DNA from: Cognatishimia sp. MH4019
GTDB taxonomy: Bacteria > Pseudomonadota > Alphaproteobacteria > Rhodobacterales > Rhodobacteraceae
Length of the DNA: 64,000 nt
Assembly (NCBI RefSeq): GCF_020177595.1
Contig: NZ_JAHTBL010000006.1
Coordinates: forward strand, 1-64,000
Direction of reading: 5' to 3'
Position 1 is the first letter of the stretch. Each line of letters starts with the position of its first letter. The translations under genes were made by a program, and so were the position numbers. Shown here piece after piece: positions 36,918 through 45,870 of this stretch. The notes below the pieces were generated by a model that worked only from the letters and a program-made list of their open reading frames with translations, made no database searches and had not been told where the DNA came from.

Positions 36918-37687
36918 GCGACCTGCTCCTCCGGGCGAAAGTGGACATCCTCGCCCGTCTCCAGCCACGTCTTCAGCCCCGACAGCGTGCGCGCCCAGCC
37001 CTCGGCCACACCTTCGTGACCGGCAGGGATCGCATAATGCTCGACCCGCAGCTTGCAGGCGTCCTGCATCGCCTCGACCAGAAACACGCACCGAGAATGC
37101 GTTTTGACCTCGTCCCAGTTCGGCTCGAAGGTCACGTCAATCCGCCGTTTAGGCTCAATCGCGTTTACAGTATAGGCCACGATATCGGACCCATCGGGCG
37201 CACAAAAGGCCAGCCGGTCTCCGGCAGCTTGCATATCGCCTGCGCCATGCGAGGCGACGAAGTGATAATGTGCGACGGCATCGGCCTTGGTCAGCGCATT
37301 CCACAATGCATCGTGGCGGCACCGAATAAAGGTCTCCATCACGAAATCGGGTGGTGTGTTGGTGTCGGACATGGGGGCGGTTCCTTCCAAAGTGTCTTTC
37401 AGATCCAGCAAGGCCCGCGCCGCAGGCTTGGCGCGGTAAGGCTCGATCCAGTGGTCAAGGGCGGCCTGCAAACGGGCGGCGTTTAGGTAGTGATGCTTGA
37501 ACCGCCCCCGCTTCGTCGTGGTGATCAGATGCGCCTCTTCCAGAACGCCCAGATGCTTCATCACGCCGAAACGTGACATCTGCAGATGTGCTTCAAGTTG
37601 GGAAAGCGTCTGCCCGTCAGTCTCGCGCAAAGCGTCGAGAAGAGTGCGGCGGGCCGGATCGGCGAGGGCTTTGAACAGGTCATCCAT
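36914..37687 (-). CDS. ArsR-type HTH fused to SRPBCC (AHSA1-like) domain
   Basis: This 257-residue protein joins an N-terminal ArsR-type winged helix (MDDLFKALADPARRTLLDAL, recognition helix region QLEAHLQMSRFGVMKHLGVLEEA) to a C-terminal SRPBCC ligand-binding domain of the AHSA1 type (from about residue 110; VMETFIRCRHDALWNALTKAD, then GWARTLSGLKTWLETG). No metal-binding CxC motif of classical ArsR is seen, so it probably senses a hydrophobic molecule in its SRPBCC cavity. It is coupled to the MAPEG gene and divergent from the alpha/beta hydrolase gene. Confidence 0.85.
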   Translation of the reverse strand: MDDLFKALADPARRTLLDALRETDGQTLSQLEAHLQMSRFGVMKHLGVLEEAHLITTTKRGRFKHHYLNAARLQAALDHWIEPYRAKPAARALLDLKDTLEGTAPMSDTNTPPDFVMETFIRCRHDALWNALTKADAVAHYHFVASHGAGDMQAAGDRLAFCAPDGSDIVAYTVNAIEPKRRIDVTFEPNWDEVKTHSRCVFLVEAMQDACKLRVEHYAIPAGHEGVAEGWARTLSGLKTWLETGEDVHFRPEEQVA

Positions 37688-37711
37688 GCAACGACCATAG
37701 GTTACTTATTA

Positions 37712-37721
37712 GTCACGTGAC
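37712..37721. promoter_or_regulatory. Palindromic operator candidate between the ArsR-SRPBCC and hydrolase genes
   Basis: The perfect dyad GTCACGTGAC lies in the 97-nt divergent spacer, 25 nt from the ArsR-SRPBCC start and 64 nt from the hydrolase start. It is a likely binding site for the neighbouring ArsR-type protein, which could regulate both directions. Based on position and symmetry only. Confidence 0.45.
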
Positions 37722-37784
37722 AATAGGGTAACTTGTAAAATACCTCAAACCACTGTTTTCCTTGCCCCAAATCCGGAGGACACC

Positions 37785-38540
37785 ATGCCGAACCCATCCT
37801 ATCTGACCACCGAATCGGGTCGCCGTATCGCCTATCACCGCAGCGCGGGGCAGGGTCCGGGTGTTGTCTTTCTGGGTGGGTTCAAGTCCGACATGGAAGG
37901 CTCCAAAGCCACCCATCTGGAAGACTGGTGCCGCGCCCAAAATCGCGCCTATCTGCGGTTTGACTACTCCGGCCACGGCGAAAGTGATGGGGCCTTCACC
38001 GACGGTTGTATCGGCGATTGGGCCGCTGACGCACAAGCGGCGATCAGGCAGCTCACCGACGGCCCTCAAGTCCTTGTCGGCTCCTCCATGGGCGGCTGGA
38101 TTTCTCTGCTGACCGCCCGCGCGATGCCGGAAAAGGTTGCGGGACTTGTCACCATCGCCGCTGCCCCCGATTTCACCGAAGACGGCTTTTGGGCCAATTT
38201 CACCGTCGACCAGCGCGCCGCGCTCGAAACCGATGGCCAGATTGCGCTGCCCTCGGATTATGGTGAACCCTATATCATCACCAAACACCTGATCGAGGAA
38301 GGCCGCGACAACCTCGTACTGCGCAGCCCTCTGAAGTTGCCATTCCCCACGCGCTGCCTGCAAGGCACCGCCGACACCTCCGTCACAACAGAAACCGCGC
38401 TCAAACTGCTCGATCACGCCCAATGTGATGACATCCGCCTGACCCTCGTCAAATACAAGGATCACAGCTTTTCCGATCCTGAATGCCTGTCGATCATCGA
38501 GGCTGCCATTACAGACGTGACGCAGCGTATCGCTATGTAG
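37785..38540 (+). CDS. Alpha/beta hydrolase
   Basis: This 251-residue hydrolase has the nucleophile elbow GSSMGGW (GxSxG; about residues 104-110), an oxyanion region VFLGGFKSDMEGSK near the start and the histidine in YKDHSFSDPE. The SDMEG start resembles the ABHD10-like palmitoyl-thioesterase group, but the substrate is not certain. It may be controlled with the divergent ArsR-SRPBCC and MAPEG genes. GGAGGACACC precedes the start. Confidence 0.88.
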   Translation: MPNPSYLTTESGRRIAYHRSAGQGPGVVFLGGFKSDMEGSKATHLEDWCRAQNRAYLRFDYSGHGESDGAFTDGCIGDWAADAQAAIRQLTDGPQVLVGSSMGGWISLLTARAMPEKVAGLVTIAAAPDFTEDGFWANFTVDQRAALETDGQIALPSDYGEPYIITKHLIEEGRDNLVLRSPLKLPFPTRCLQGTADTSVTTETALKLLDHAQCDDIRLTLVKYKDHSFSDPECLSIIEAAITDVTQRIAM

Positions 38541-38586
38541 TCGCGGCCTTCCCCGCATAGCGTCGCCGCCAAACAGGGGAGGGCGT

Positions 38587-39945
38587 ATGCCACTATCACT
38601 TACGCAAAAAGCGGGCTGGGGCTTGGCCGACATGGGCATTGTCGTCTTTGTCGTGGTCAAGCAACTGCTGGTGCTGGCCTTCCTGACGAACTACCTCGGC
38701 GTGCCTATCGGCCTTGCGGGGGCCGTCACCACCGCCGTGCTGCTCTTCGATATCATCACCGACCCGCTGATCGGCTACCTGTCGGACCGCACCCGTTCCC
38801 GTTTTGGCCGCCGCGCCCCATGGATGGCGATCGGGGCGCTTATCCTCGCCGCCGGAACAATCGGCCTTTTCGCGGTGCCGCTGGGCCTCAGCACACTCGG
38901 CAACCTTACATGGGTCACAGGGTTTTTCGTTCTCGCCACCATTGGCTTCACCATGGTCGCCATCCCCTACGGAGCCATGGCGGGCGAGATCACCCAAGAC
39001 CCGCGCGAACGCTCGGCCATGACCGGCTTCCGAATGGGCTTTGCCTCCCTCGGCATCCTGATCGGAGGCGCGCTGATCCCGATCCTTGCAGGCGACGCCC
39101 GCGAAGGTTTCGTGCGGGCAGCGCTGGCCGTGTCCCCCCTGATCGTGGGCGCGATCTGGCTGTCGATCTTCGCCACCCGCAACGCCCCGCGCATCGAGGA
39201 ACCCTCCACCGCCGCCTTCCTGCCGATGCTCAAACTGGTCCTCGCCAACCGCCCCTTCACGATCCTCGCTGTGCTCTACGGCGTGATGACCCTCGCCGTG
39301 GCTCTTTTGACTGCAGGGCTGCCTTTCGCCGCGCTATACCTGATCGCTGATACCGAGAACACGCCGCTCTCCGGCGCGGCCCAAGCCCTCGGCACCCTAT
39401 CCCTGATGTTCGCCGCTTTCGTCATCGGCTCCATCCTGAGCCAAGCCGTTTGGGTGATCTTGTCGGCCCGTTTGGGCAAGCTGAATGCCCTGATCCTTGG
39501 CCTCGCGCTCTATATCGCGCTGCTTTTCGGGATGTATGCGGTGCTGCCGTCGGTCAACGTCACCGCAATGTTCGGCATGTTCGTTCTGGCTGGCATGACC
39601 AATGGCGCCTACCAGCAAATCCCCTGGGCGATCTATCCTGACCTGATGGACGTGACCCGAACTGAAACCGGCGAAGCCATCGAAGGCGCGTTCTCGGCCC
39701 TTTGGCTCTTTGGCCAGAAAGTCGCCAACGCACTCGCCCCGCTGCTGCTGGGTCTGATCCTTGGTGCTTTCGGCTGGGTCGAAACGACCCAAGGCAGCGT
39801 GCCCCAAACCGACACCGCGCTAAACGTACTGCGCATCTGTATGTCACTGCTCCCCGCCGCGATCCTTGCCTTTGCCATCGCCGGCCTTTGGACGATTTAC
39901 CGGCCTTTGGTGAAAAAATTGCATGCGTATGCAAAAACTGGTTGA
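38587..39945 (+). CDS. GPH-type MFS transporter
   Basis: This 452-residue protein has twelve predicted helices with the MFS_2 (glycoside-pentoside-hexuronide:cation) signature: GLADMGIVVFVVVKQLLV in helix 1, then DIITDPLIGYLSDRTRSRFG, which resembles the sugar-cation symporter DxxxDPxxGxxxD motif. It probably imports a polar solute with Na+ or H+. The ATG follows GGGGAGGGCG. It lies 46 nt after the hydrolase gene and 58 nt before the HisD-like gene; it may supply substrate to the genes downstream, which is an inference. Confidence 0.85.
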   Translation: MPLSLTQKAGWGLADMGIVVFVVVKQLLVLAFLTNYLGVPIGLAGAVTTAVLLFDIITDPLIGYLSDRTRSRFGRRAPWMAIGALILAAGTIGLFAVPLGLSTLGNLTWVTGFFVLATIGFTMVAIPYGAMAGEITQDPRERSAMTGFRMGFASLGILIGGALIPILAGDAREGFVRAALAVSPLIVGAIWLSIFATRNAPRIEEPSTAAFLPMLKLVLANRPFTILAVLYGVMTLAVALLTAGLPFAALYLIADTENTPLSGAAQALGTLSLMFAAFVIGSILSQAVWVILSARLGKLNALILGLALYIALLFGMYAVLPSVNVTAMFGMFVLAGMTNGAYQQIPWAIYPDLMDVTRTETGEAIEGAFSALWLFGQKVANALAPLLLGLILGAFGWVETTQGSVPQTDTALNVLRICMSLLPAAILAFAIAGLWTIYRPLVKKLHAYAKTG

Positions 39946-40003
39946 GCCAAGCTGCGGTTCCGCTATCTTACCCCGAAACGTCACCTCATAGGGGAGAGAG
40001 ACC

Positions 40004-41329
40004 ATGGCCGAATACCTCAAGCGCGGCAAACCCGCAGACGAGCGCGCGGATGACGACGCAAAAGTCCGTGCAACCGTCGAAGGCATCCTGAAAGACATCG
40101 AAACTCGCGGCGACGCCGCCGTGCGTGACCTGTCGACGAAGTTCGACGGCTACACGCCCGACGCTTTCCGTCTGTCTGACAGCGAAATCGAGGCGGCCAT
40201 GCAAAAGGTCACCACCCGCGAGATGGACGATATCCGCTTTGCGCAAGACCAGATCCGTGCGTTTGCGCAAGTCCAGCGCGACTCGATGAAGGACGTCGAA
40301 GTCGAAACGATGCCCGGCGTAATCCTGGGCCATCGCAACATCCCCGTGAATTCGGTCGGCTGCTATGTGCCGGGTGGCAAATTTCCCATGGTGGCTTCGG
40401 CTCATATGTCCGTGCTGACGGCGAAAGTGGCCGGTGTGCCGCGCGTCGTCGCCTCCGCCCCGCCCGTGAACGGCGAGCCGCACCCTGCCATCGTTGCTGC
40501 GATGAAAGAAGGCGGCGCGGATGAAATTCTGGTGCTGGGCGGCGTCCAAGCCGTGGGCGCAATGGCGCTGGGCACGGAATCGATCAATCCGGTCGATATG
40601 CTCGTCGGCCCCGGCAACGCCTTCGTCGCTGAAGCCAAGCGCCAGCTTTTCGGGCGCGTCGGCATTGACCTGTTTGCCGGCCCCACGGAAACCTGCGTGA
40701 TCGCCGACGATACCGTGGACGGCGAAATGGTTGCCACCGACCTGCTGGGTCAAGCCGAGCATGGCTATAACTCCCCCGCAGTCCTCATCACCAATTCCCG
40801 CAAACTGGCCGATGACACGATGGCCGAGATTGACCGCATCCTCGGCATCCTGCCTACAGCCGAGACCGCCCGCGTCAGCTGGGAAGAATACGGTGAGATC
40901 ATTCTGTGCGACGACTATGACGATATGCTGGCCGTGTCCGAAGACGTTGCCTCCGAGCATGTGCAGGTGATGACCGACCGCGATGATTGGTTCTTGCAGA
41001 ACATGACCAATTACGGCGCGCTTTTCCTTGGCCCGCGCACGAATGTGGCCAATGGTGACAAAGTCATCGGCACCAATCACACCCTGCCCACCAAGAAAGC
41101 CGGTCGCTATACCGGGGGACTTTGGGTCGGGAAGTTCATCAAGACCCACAGCTATCAGAAAGTGACCACGGATGAGGCCGCGACCTTGGTGGGCGAATAC
41201 GGTTCGCGTCTATGCATGCTGGAAGGCTTTGTCGGCCATGCTGAACAATGCAATGTCCGCGTCCGCCGCTACGGTGGGCTGAATGTGCCTTACGGCGAAG
41301 CCGCGCCCTATCGCGACGCGGCAGAGTAA
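40004..41329 (+). CDS. HisD-like dehydrogenase, sulfopropanediol dehydrogenase (HpsN) type
   Basis: This 441-residue NAD-dependent enzyme is of the histidinol dehydrogenase fold. HisD-type motifs are [57 protein letters not shown] and [10 protein letters not shown]. There is no hisG, hisC or other histidine gene nearby, and the C-terminal [16 protein letters not shown] is unlike HisD, so HpsN, which oxidises 2,3-dihydroxypropane-1-sulfonate, or a related alcohol dehydrogenase is more likely. No hpsO or hpsP partner is recognised here. The start follows GGGGAGAGAGACC. Confidence 0.8.
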   Translation: MAEYLKRGKPADERADDDAKVRATVEGILKDIETRGDAAVRDLSTKFDGYTPDAFRLSDSEIEAAMQKVTTREMDDIRFAQDQIRAFAQVQRDSMKDVEVETMPGVILGHRNIPVNSVGCYVPGGKFPMVASAHMSVLTAKVAGVPRVVASAPPVNGEPHPAIVAAMKEGGADEILVLGGVQAVGAMALGTESINPVDMLVGPGNAFVAEAKRQLFGRVGIDLFAGPTETCVIADDTVDGEMVATDLLGQAEHGYNSPAVLITNSRKLADDTMAEIDRILGILPTAETARVSWEEYGEIILCDDYDDMLAVSEDVASEHVQVMTDRDDWFLQNMTNYGALFLGPRTNVANGDKVIGTNHTLPTKKAGRYTGGLWVGKFIKTHSYQKVTTDEAATLVGEYGSRLCMLEGFVGHAEQCNVRVRRYGGLNVPYGEAAPYRDAAE

Positions 41330-41353
41330 GGTGCCTTTGGCAGGCCTCACATG

Positions 41354-41386
41354 CCTCCGGCGGAGGTATTTAGGGACAAAAGAAAG
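41354..41386 (+). repeat. Palindrome-TATTT-purine module, smaller variant
   Basis: CCTCC-GGC-GGAGG (41354-41366) is followed by TATTTAGGGACAAAAGAAAG. It has the same design as the modules at 24057 and 49930 (palindrome, TATTT, purine tract), but here lies between two plus-strand genes, just upstream of the next start. Confidence 0.5.
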
Positions 41387-41395
41387 CAGGGCGCG

Positions 41396-42331
41396 ATGAA
41401 CGGGCAAGATGTGGTTAACGGCCTCTTGGCGGGCATTCGGGATGCCGGTGCCTTTATCGATGATGCGCAGGTTCATCTGGCGCATCCGTTTGAGACGCTA
41501 ACGGTTGAGGGTTATTTTGGTGGCCCACTGACCCAACTCGCCGAAGCCTTCCCCGATCTGGAACGCCGCGACACGATCCGCATGGAAGGTGTCGACGGCC
41601 ATAACCAGCTTTGGGTGGGGGTGTGTGGCTATTATTGTGGCACCTTCGCGGCCCCTTTCCTCGACATCCCGCCTACACGGCGGATGGCGGTCATGCGCTA
41701 TCATGAATTCTACCGGATCCAAGACGGCAAGGTTGCCGAGATGCAGGCGCTTTGGGACATTCCAGAGCTGATGATACAAGCCGGTGCGTGGCCGATGGGG
41801 CCGTCGCTGGGCCGCGAATGGCATGTGCCGGGACCCGCCTTGCAGGATGGTCTGCGCATTGAGGGCGACGGGGCACGCGCTTTGCAGATCGTCGGAGATA
41901 TGTTGGGTCGCCTGCATCATAGTGCGGAAGGCGAAGAGGCGATGCGCTTGCCGGATTACTGGCACGAGAACGCCTCGTGGTATGGACCGTCCGGGATTGG
42001 CACCTGCCGCGGCATCAAGGGGTTTCGGGCGCATCACCAGATCCCGTTTTTGAACGCCATGCCCAATCGGCGTGGCTTGATCGAGCAGGGGCATTTCCTT
42101 GCGCAAGGCAATTACGTCGGTTTTACCGCCTGGCCAGGGATGGAGATGACGCTCTCGGGCGATGGGTGGCTGGGTATCGCGCCGTCTGGTCAGGTCATCA
42201 CCATGCGCAGCCTCGATTTTTGGCGCATTGAGGACGGCAAGATCGCCGAGAACTGGGTACTGGTCGATTTGCTCCACGCCTGGCACCAGTTGGGCGTTGA
42301 TGTGCTCGCCCGGATGCGGCAGCTCGCGTGA
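41396..42331 (+). CDS. Two-domain NTF2-like (SnoaL-type) protein 1
   Basis: This 311-residue protein looks like two NTF2-like halves. The second half (from about residue 160) has RLPDYWHENASWYGPSGIG, GIKGFRAHHQIPFLNAMPN and LDFWRIEDGKIAENWVLVDL, the FWRIxDGKIxExW signature of SnoaL-like cyclases and hydratases; the first half has MRYHEFYRIQDGKVAEMQALWD, the same motif. Such folds work as isomerases, hydratases, cyclases or ligand carriers. It lies after the HisD-like gene and may act in the same pathway. ATG 41396. Confidence 0.8.
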   Translation: MNGQDVVNGLLAGIRDAGAFIDDAQVHLAHPFETLTVEGYFGGPLTQLAEAFPDLERRDTIRMEGVDGHNQLWVGVCGYYCGTFAAPFLDIPPTRRMAVMRYHEFYRIQDGKVAEMQALWDIPELMIQAGAWPMGPSLGREWHVPGPALQDGLRIEGDGARALQIVGDMLGRLHHSAEGEEAMRLPDYWHENASWYGPSGIGTCRGIKGFRAHHQIPFLNAMPNRRGLIEQGHFLAQGNYVGFTAWPGMEMTLSGDGWLGIAPSGQVITMRSLDFWRIEDGKIAENWVLVDLLHAWHQLGVDVLARMRQLA

Positions 42332-42960
42332 AGCGTCCCCGATCCATGCGCGGGCTTGAGGATTTGGGCCGCGTCCGCCTGTCCAAGCACTTCTATATGC
42401 GCGATTTTCTCTATTCCGAGATCGGCAATAGTCACCAGATTCAGAACATCCCCGATGACCCCGATCTTGCGATCTCAGCAGGTCGCAAGCTTTGCGAAAC
42501 GCTTCTGGACCCATTGCAGGATACCTTTGGACGCATCGCGATCCGCTCTGGCTTTCGCTCTTGCGAGCTGAACGCTTATGGCAACGCAAACAACCTCAAT
42601 TGCGCGCGCAACGATGCCAATTATGGCCACCATATCTGGGACCGGCTGGACAATGGCGTGATGGGCGCGGGCACCTCGCTTGTCATCCCTTGGTTTGCCG
42701 ACCGCTATGATCAGGGCCGTGATTGGCGCGATCTGGCGTGGTGGATTCACGACCATCTGCCTTATTCCGACATGTGGTTCTTCCCGAAGCTGGCGGCGTT
42801 CAACCTGAGCTGGCGCGAGGCGCCGAACCGCACGATCTCCAGCTATATCGCGCGAAAAGGCAAGCTGCTGGCTGCCGGAGCCGACCCTGACGAACCCCTC
42901 GCCAAACGCCAAAAACGCTACGCTGATTTTCCGCCCTTTCGCGGCATTGAATACCCATGA
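42328..42960 (+). CDS. Peptidase M15-like protein
   Basis: This 210-residue protein starts with GTG at 42328, overlapping the NTF2-like stop as GTGA; an in-frame ATG at 42346 is an alternative. The segment LSKHFYMRDFLYSE, then LCETLLDPLQDTFGRIAIRSGFRS and LNAYGNA resembles the M15 D-Ala-D-Ala peptidase fold, where LxxxFxLxEF and LLxPLRxxxGPIxIxSGYRS are common. The expected HxxGxAxD zinc motif is replaced by NYGHHIWDRLDNG, so activity is uncertain. No signal peptide. It seems foreign to the metabolic genes around it. Confidence 0.6.
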   Translation: MKRPRSMRGLEDLGRVRLSKHFYMRDFLYSEIGNSHQIQNIPDDPDLAISAGRKLCETLLDPLQDTFGRIAIRSGFRSCELNAYGNANNLNCARNDANYGHHIWDRLDNGVMGAGTSLVIPWFADRYDQGRDWRDLAWWIHDHLPYSDMWFFPKLAAFNLSWREAPNRTISSYIARKGKLLAAGADPDEPLAKRQKRYADFPPFRGIEYP

Positions 42961-43003
42961 GCACCCCGCTAACCTGCGTGCAATCGCTTGCAAGGATTGA
43001 TCC

Positions 43004-43762
43004 ATGAGCCTGCCCAAAACCCCGTCTTTCCGCCTTGAGGGCCGCACCGCTCTGGTTCCCGGAGGCTCGCGCGGCATCGGCCTTGGATGCGCCATGGCGC
43101 TGGCCGAGGCTGGTGCCCATGTAATTGTCGCCGCGCGCGGCGCCGAGACGGTGACCGAGGCTGCAGATGCGATCAATGCCGCTGGCTATAAGGCGACCGG
43201 TCACACGCTTGACGTCGGTGACCGCGCCGCCGTTGAGGCGACATTTGCCCAGTTCGGCCCTATCGACATCCTGTGCAACTCCGCCGGTATGGCGCGCCAT
43301 GGACCCGCCTTGGAAAGTCGCGAAGACGACTTTGACGCGGTGGTGAACATCAACCTCAAAGCCGCCTTCCATCTCGCGCAGACGGCGGCGAAACAGATGG
43401 TCGGGCGCGGCGGCGCGATCCTGCAAATCTCCAGCCAGATGGGCCATGTGGGCGGCATCGACCGGTCCGTCTATTGCGCCACGAAACACGCGGTGGAAGG
43501 CATGACGAAAGCCATGGCCATCGAATGGGGGCCAGAGAATATCCGCGTCAACACGATCTGCCCGACCTTCATCCGCACGCCCCTGACCGAAGCGACGTTT
43601 AACGATCCCGTCCGCCGCGCCTGGATCGACGAAAAGATCAAACTGCCGCGCGTGGGAGAGGTTGAAGACATCATGGGCGCGGTTGTCTTCCTCGCCTCTG
43701 ATGCAGGCGCGATGATCACGGGAACATCGCTGCTGATCGACGGCGGCTGGACAGCTGGTTAA
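43004..43762 (+). CDS. Short-chain dehydrogenase/reductase
   Basis: This 252-residue classical SDR has the cofactor motif GGSRGIGLG (residues 18-26), NSAG (Asn-Ser-Ala-Gly instead of NNAG), the catalytic Ser-Tyr-Lys (SSQMGHVGGIDRSVYCATKHA) and the end GTSLLIDGGWTAG. It oxidises a secondary alcohol or reduces a ketone; specificity is unknown. It lies 43 nt after the M15-like gene and is immediately followed by the LacI-type regulator, whose ATG directly follows its stop. It may convert a product of the HisD-like enzyme or the regulator's effector. Confidence 0.9.
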   Translation: MSLPKTPSFRLEGRTALVPGGSRGIGLGCAMALAEAGAHVIVAARGAETVTEAADAINAAGYKATGHTLDVGDRAAVEATFAQFGPIDILCNSAGMARHGPALESREDDFDAVVNINLKAAFHLAQTAAKQMVGRGGAILQISSQMGHVGGIDRSVYCATKHAVEGMTKAMAIEWGPENIRVNTICPTFIRTPLTEATFNDPVRRAWIDEKIKLPRVGEVEDIMGAVVFLASDAGAMITGTSLLIDGGWTAG

Positions 43763-44773
43763 ATGCCTAAACCCAAGATCACCTCGCTTGATGTCGCGGC
43801 CAAGGCAGGCGTCAGCCAGTCTGCGGTCAGCCGTGTCTTTTCAGGCGCGTCGGCGAGTAAATCAACCGTCAAGAAAGTGCGCGAAGCAGCCGATCAGCTG
43901 GGCTACCGGCCTAATGTCCTGGCCCGGTCGCTGATTACCGGACAGTCGAAAATCATCGGCCTCGTCGTGGCCTATCTCGACAATCAGTTCTATCCTGACG
44001 CGTTAGAGCGCCTGTCGAACGCGCTGCAAGAGAAGGGCTACCATATCCTGATCTTCATGGCGTCTGGTCAAAGCACAGATGTGGAACGCGTCGTCGGAGA
44101 ACTCCTTGATTATCAAGTAGATGGCATCATCACGGCCTCTGTGGGCATGTCGGATGAGCTGACCAAACGCTGCGAAGCTGCAGGCATCCCCGTGGTTCTG
44201 TTCAACCGTGGCCAAGACGATCCCCGCCTCAGCCAAGTGACCTCTGATAACCGGGCCGGCGCGCGCAAGATAGCCGATTTCCTGATCGCTGCAGGACACG
44301 AGCGGATCGCCCATATCAGTGGCTGGTCTGGCTCCTCCACTGGGCGGGAGCGGCAGGCCGGGTTTATCGACGCGCTCGCCGCTCATGAGATGGAGCCTGT
44401 CGCCATTGCGGACGGTAAATTCAAACGCGATGTGGCGGCCGAGGCCGCGCTCGACATGGTAATGACCGCAAAGCCCGACGCCATATTCGTCGGCAACGAT
44501 CACATGGCTTTCGCCGTGATCGACGCACTGCGCCACACTGCCGGACTGACCGTTCCAAACGATATCTCGATCATTGGCTATGATGATGTGCCCATGGCCG
44601 CATGGCCTTCCTATGATCTGACGACGATGCGTCAGCCGTCTGGGCAGATGGTTGAAGCGACGGTCGATACGCTTCTCGCTCAAATCGCCGACCGCAGTGT
44701 CGCGCCGCAGAAAACCGCGATTGACGGGCCTCTGATTGTCCGAGGTTCTTCTCGCAAACCAAAGGATATGTAA
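43763..44773 (+). CDS. LacI-family transcriptional regulator
   Basis: This 336-residue regulator has the N-terminal HTH (LDVAAKAGVSQSAVSRVFSG; hinge ADQLGYRPNVLARSLITGQS) and a periplasmic-binding-protein-like effector domain (IIGLVVAYLDNQFYPDALER; VPNDISIIGYDDVPMAAW; LTTMRQP). It probably responds to a small molecule linked to the catabolic genes around it. It directly follows the SDR gene and overlaps the second NTF2-like gene by 1 nt (TAATG), so all three are co-translated. Its operator is not identified. Confidence 0.92.
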   Translation: MPKPKITSLDVAAKAGVSQSAVSRVFSGASASKSTVKKVREAADQLGYRPNVLARSLITGQSKIIGLVVAYLDNQFYPDALERLSNALQEKGYHILIFMASGQSTDVERVVGELLDYQVDGIITASVGMSDELTKRCEAAGIPVVLFNRGQDDPRLSQVTSDNRAGARKIADFLIAAGHERIAHISGWSGSSTGRERQAGFIDALAAHEMEPVAIADGKFKRDVAAEAALDMVMTAKPDAIFVGNDHMAFAVIDALRHTAGLTVPNDISIIGYDDVPMAAWPSYDLTTMRQPSGQMVEATVDTLLAQIADRSVAPQKTAIDGPLIVRGSSRKPKDM

Positions 44774-45732
44774 TGCACGGATTTAATAATCGTTTCAAAG
44801 ACTTCCCTGACTATATCCTTGGGATTACGCAAGAAATCTGGGAAGATCGCGGTCTTGGCGCGCGGATGAAAGACTATTACCACCCTGAGGTGATCGTTCG
44901 CATGCCGGGCGGCATCTCCCATGGTGAGCCCGCCTCAACCGCGGCCACAATGGCCACACTGGTCGAATTTCCCGACCGTCAGCTGATGGGTGAGGACGTC
45001 ATTTGGTCTGGCGATCCCGAAGCCGGGATGCTGTCGTCACACCGTATCATCAACACCGCGACCCATAGTGGGGACGGCGCCTTCGGTGCTGCGACAGGTC
45101 GCCAGATCACCTATCGCGCCATCGCCGATTGCTATGCGAAAGACAATATGATCAGCGACGAATGGCTGATCCGCGACAATGGCGGGATTGTGCGGCAACT
45201 GGGGTTTGATCCGAAAGACTGGGCGCGCGCTAAGCTCGAAAGCATGAGCGATTTCAATCCGATGCGCCCCGAAATTGACGTCGAAGGCCCCTATATGGGC
45301 AAAGGCAACGACAACGAATGGGGCGAAACATATGCGGCCCTTCTCACCCGTACCATGGGGGCAGAATTTTCCGCGATTCAATCCGAGTATGACCGTGCAT
45401 GCTCGGTGCATTATCCGGGTAATGTGAACGCTCATGGGCGCGCTGCGGCTGACAAGTTCTGGCTCGGCCTGCGTTCTGCCTTTCCATCGGCAACCTTTAC
45501 GGTCCACCACCAGATCGGCCGCGAAGACCCGATGATGCCACCTCGCGCCGCAATCCGCTGGTCGCTTGACGGTACCCATGATGGCTGGGGCTGCTTTGGT
45601 GCGCCAACCGGCGCGAAAGTGCATATCATGGGTATTTGCCACGCCGAGTTTGGACCATGGGGCCTGCGCCGCGAATACGCGCTGCTCGATGAAACAGCGG
45701 TTTGGATGCAAATTCTGCATCACAGAGGTTAA
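44773..45732 (+). CDS. Two-domain NTF2-like (SnoaL-type) protein 2
   Basis: This 319-residue protein also has two NTF2-like halves. The first has YYHPEVIVRMPGGISHGEPA and RAIADCYAKDNMISDEWLIRDNGGIVRQLGFD, the second RACSVHYPGNVNAHGRAAAD and FWLGLRSAFPSATFTVHHQI. It is only distantly similar to the protein at 41396, though of similar length. It overlaps lacI by 1 nt. The role is probably an isomerase/hydratase-like step or substrate binding in the same pathway; that is inferred. Confidence 0.78.
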   Translation: MHGFNNRFKDFPDYILGITQEIWEDRGLGARMKDYYHPEVIVRMPGGISHGEPASTAATMATLVEFPDRQLMGEDVIWSGDPEAGMLSSHRIINTATHSGDGAFGAATGRQITYRAIADCYAKDNMISDEWLIRDNGGIVRQLGFDPKDWARAKLESMSDFNPMRPEIDVEGPYMGKGNDNEWGETYAALLTRTMGAEFSAIQSEYDRACSVHYPGNVNAHGRAAADKFWLGLRSAFPSATFTVHHQIGREDPMMPPRAAIRWSLDGTHDGWGCFGAPTGAKVHIMGICHAEFGPWGLRREYALLDETAVWMQILHHRG

Positions 45733-45870
45733 TCATAGACGCTGCCAGATATAGCGTAACGTGCAGCGATCTAATCAAAATCCATGTTTGACCCGGCACA
45801 TCTTGGGTTAAACCTTGACCGCTTCCACCACATTCAGGCAATTTCTTGCCGACTGGATAGGGGGGATTCC

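Noticed and set aside
39986-41149. Long minus-strand frame opposite the HisD-like gene.
   Set aside because: His-rich composition is the antisense of common codons; the plus-strand protein is clear.
40004-41329. Histidinol dehydrogenase of histidine biosynthesis.
   Set aside because: No his genes adjoin, the C-terminal region differs from HisD, and the neighbours are catabolic.
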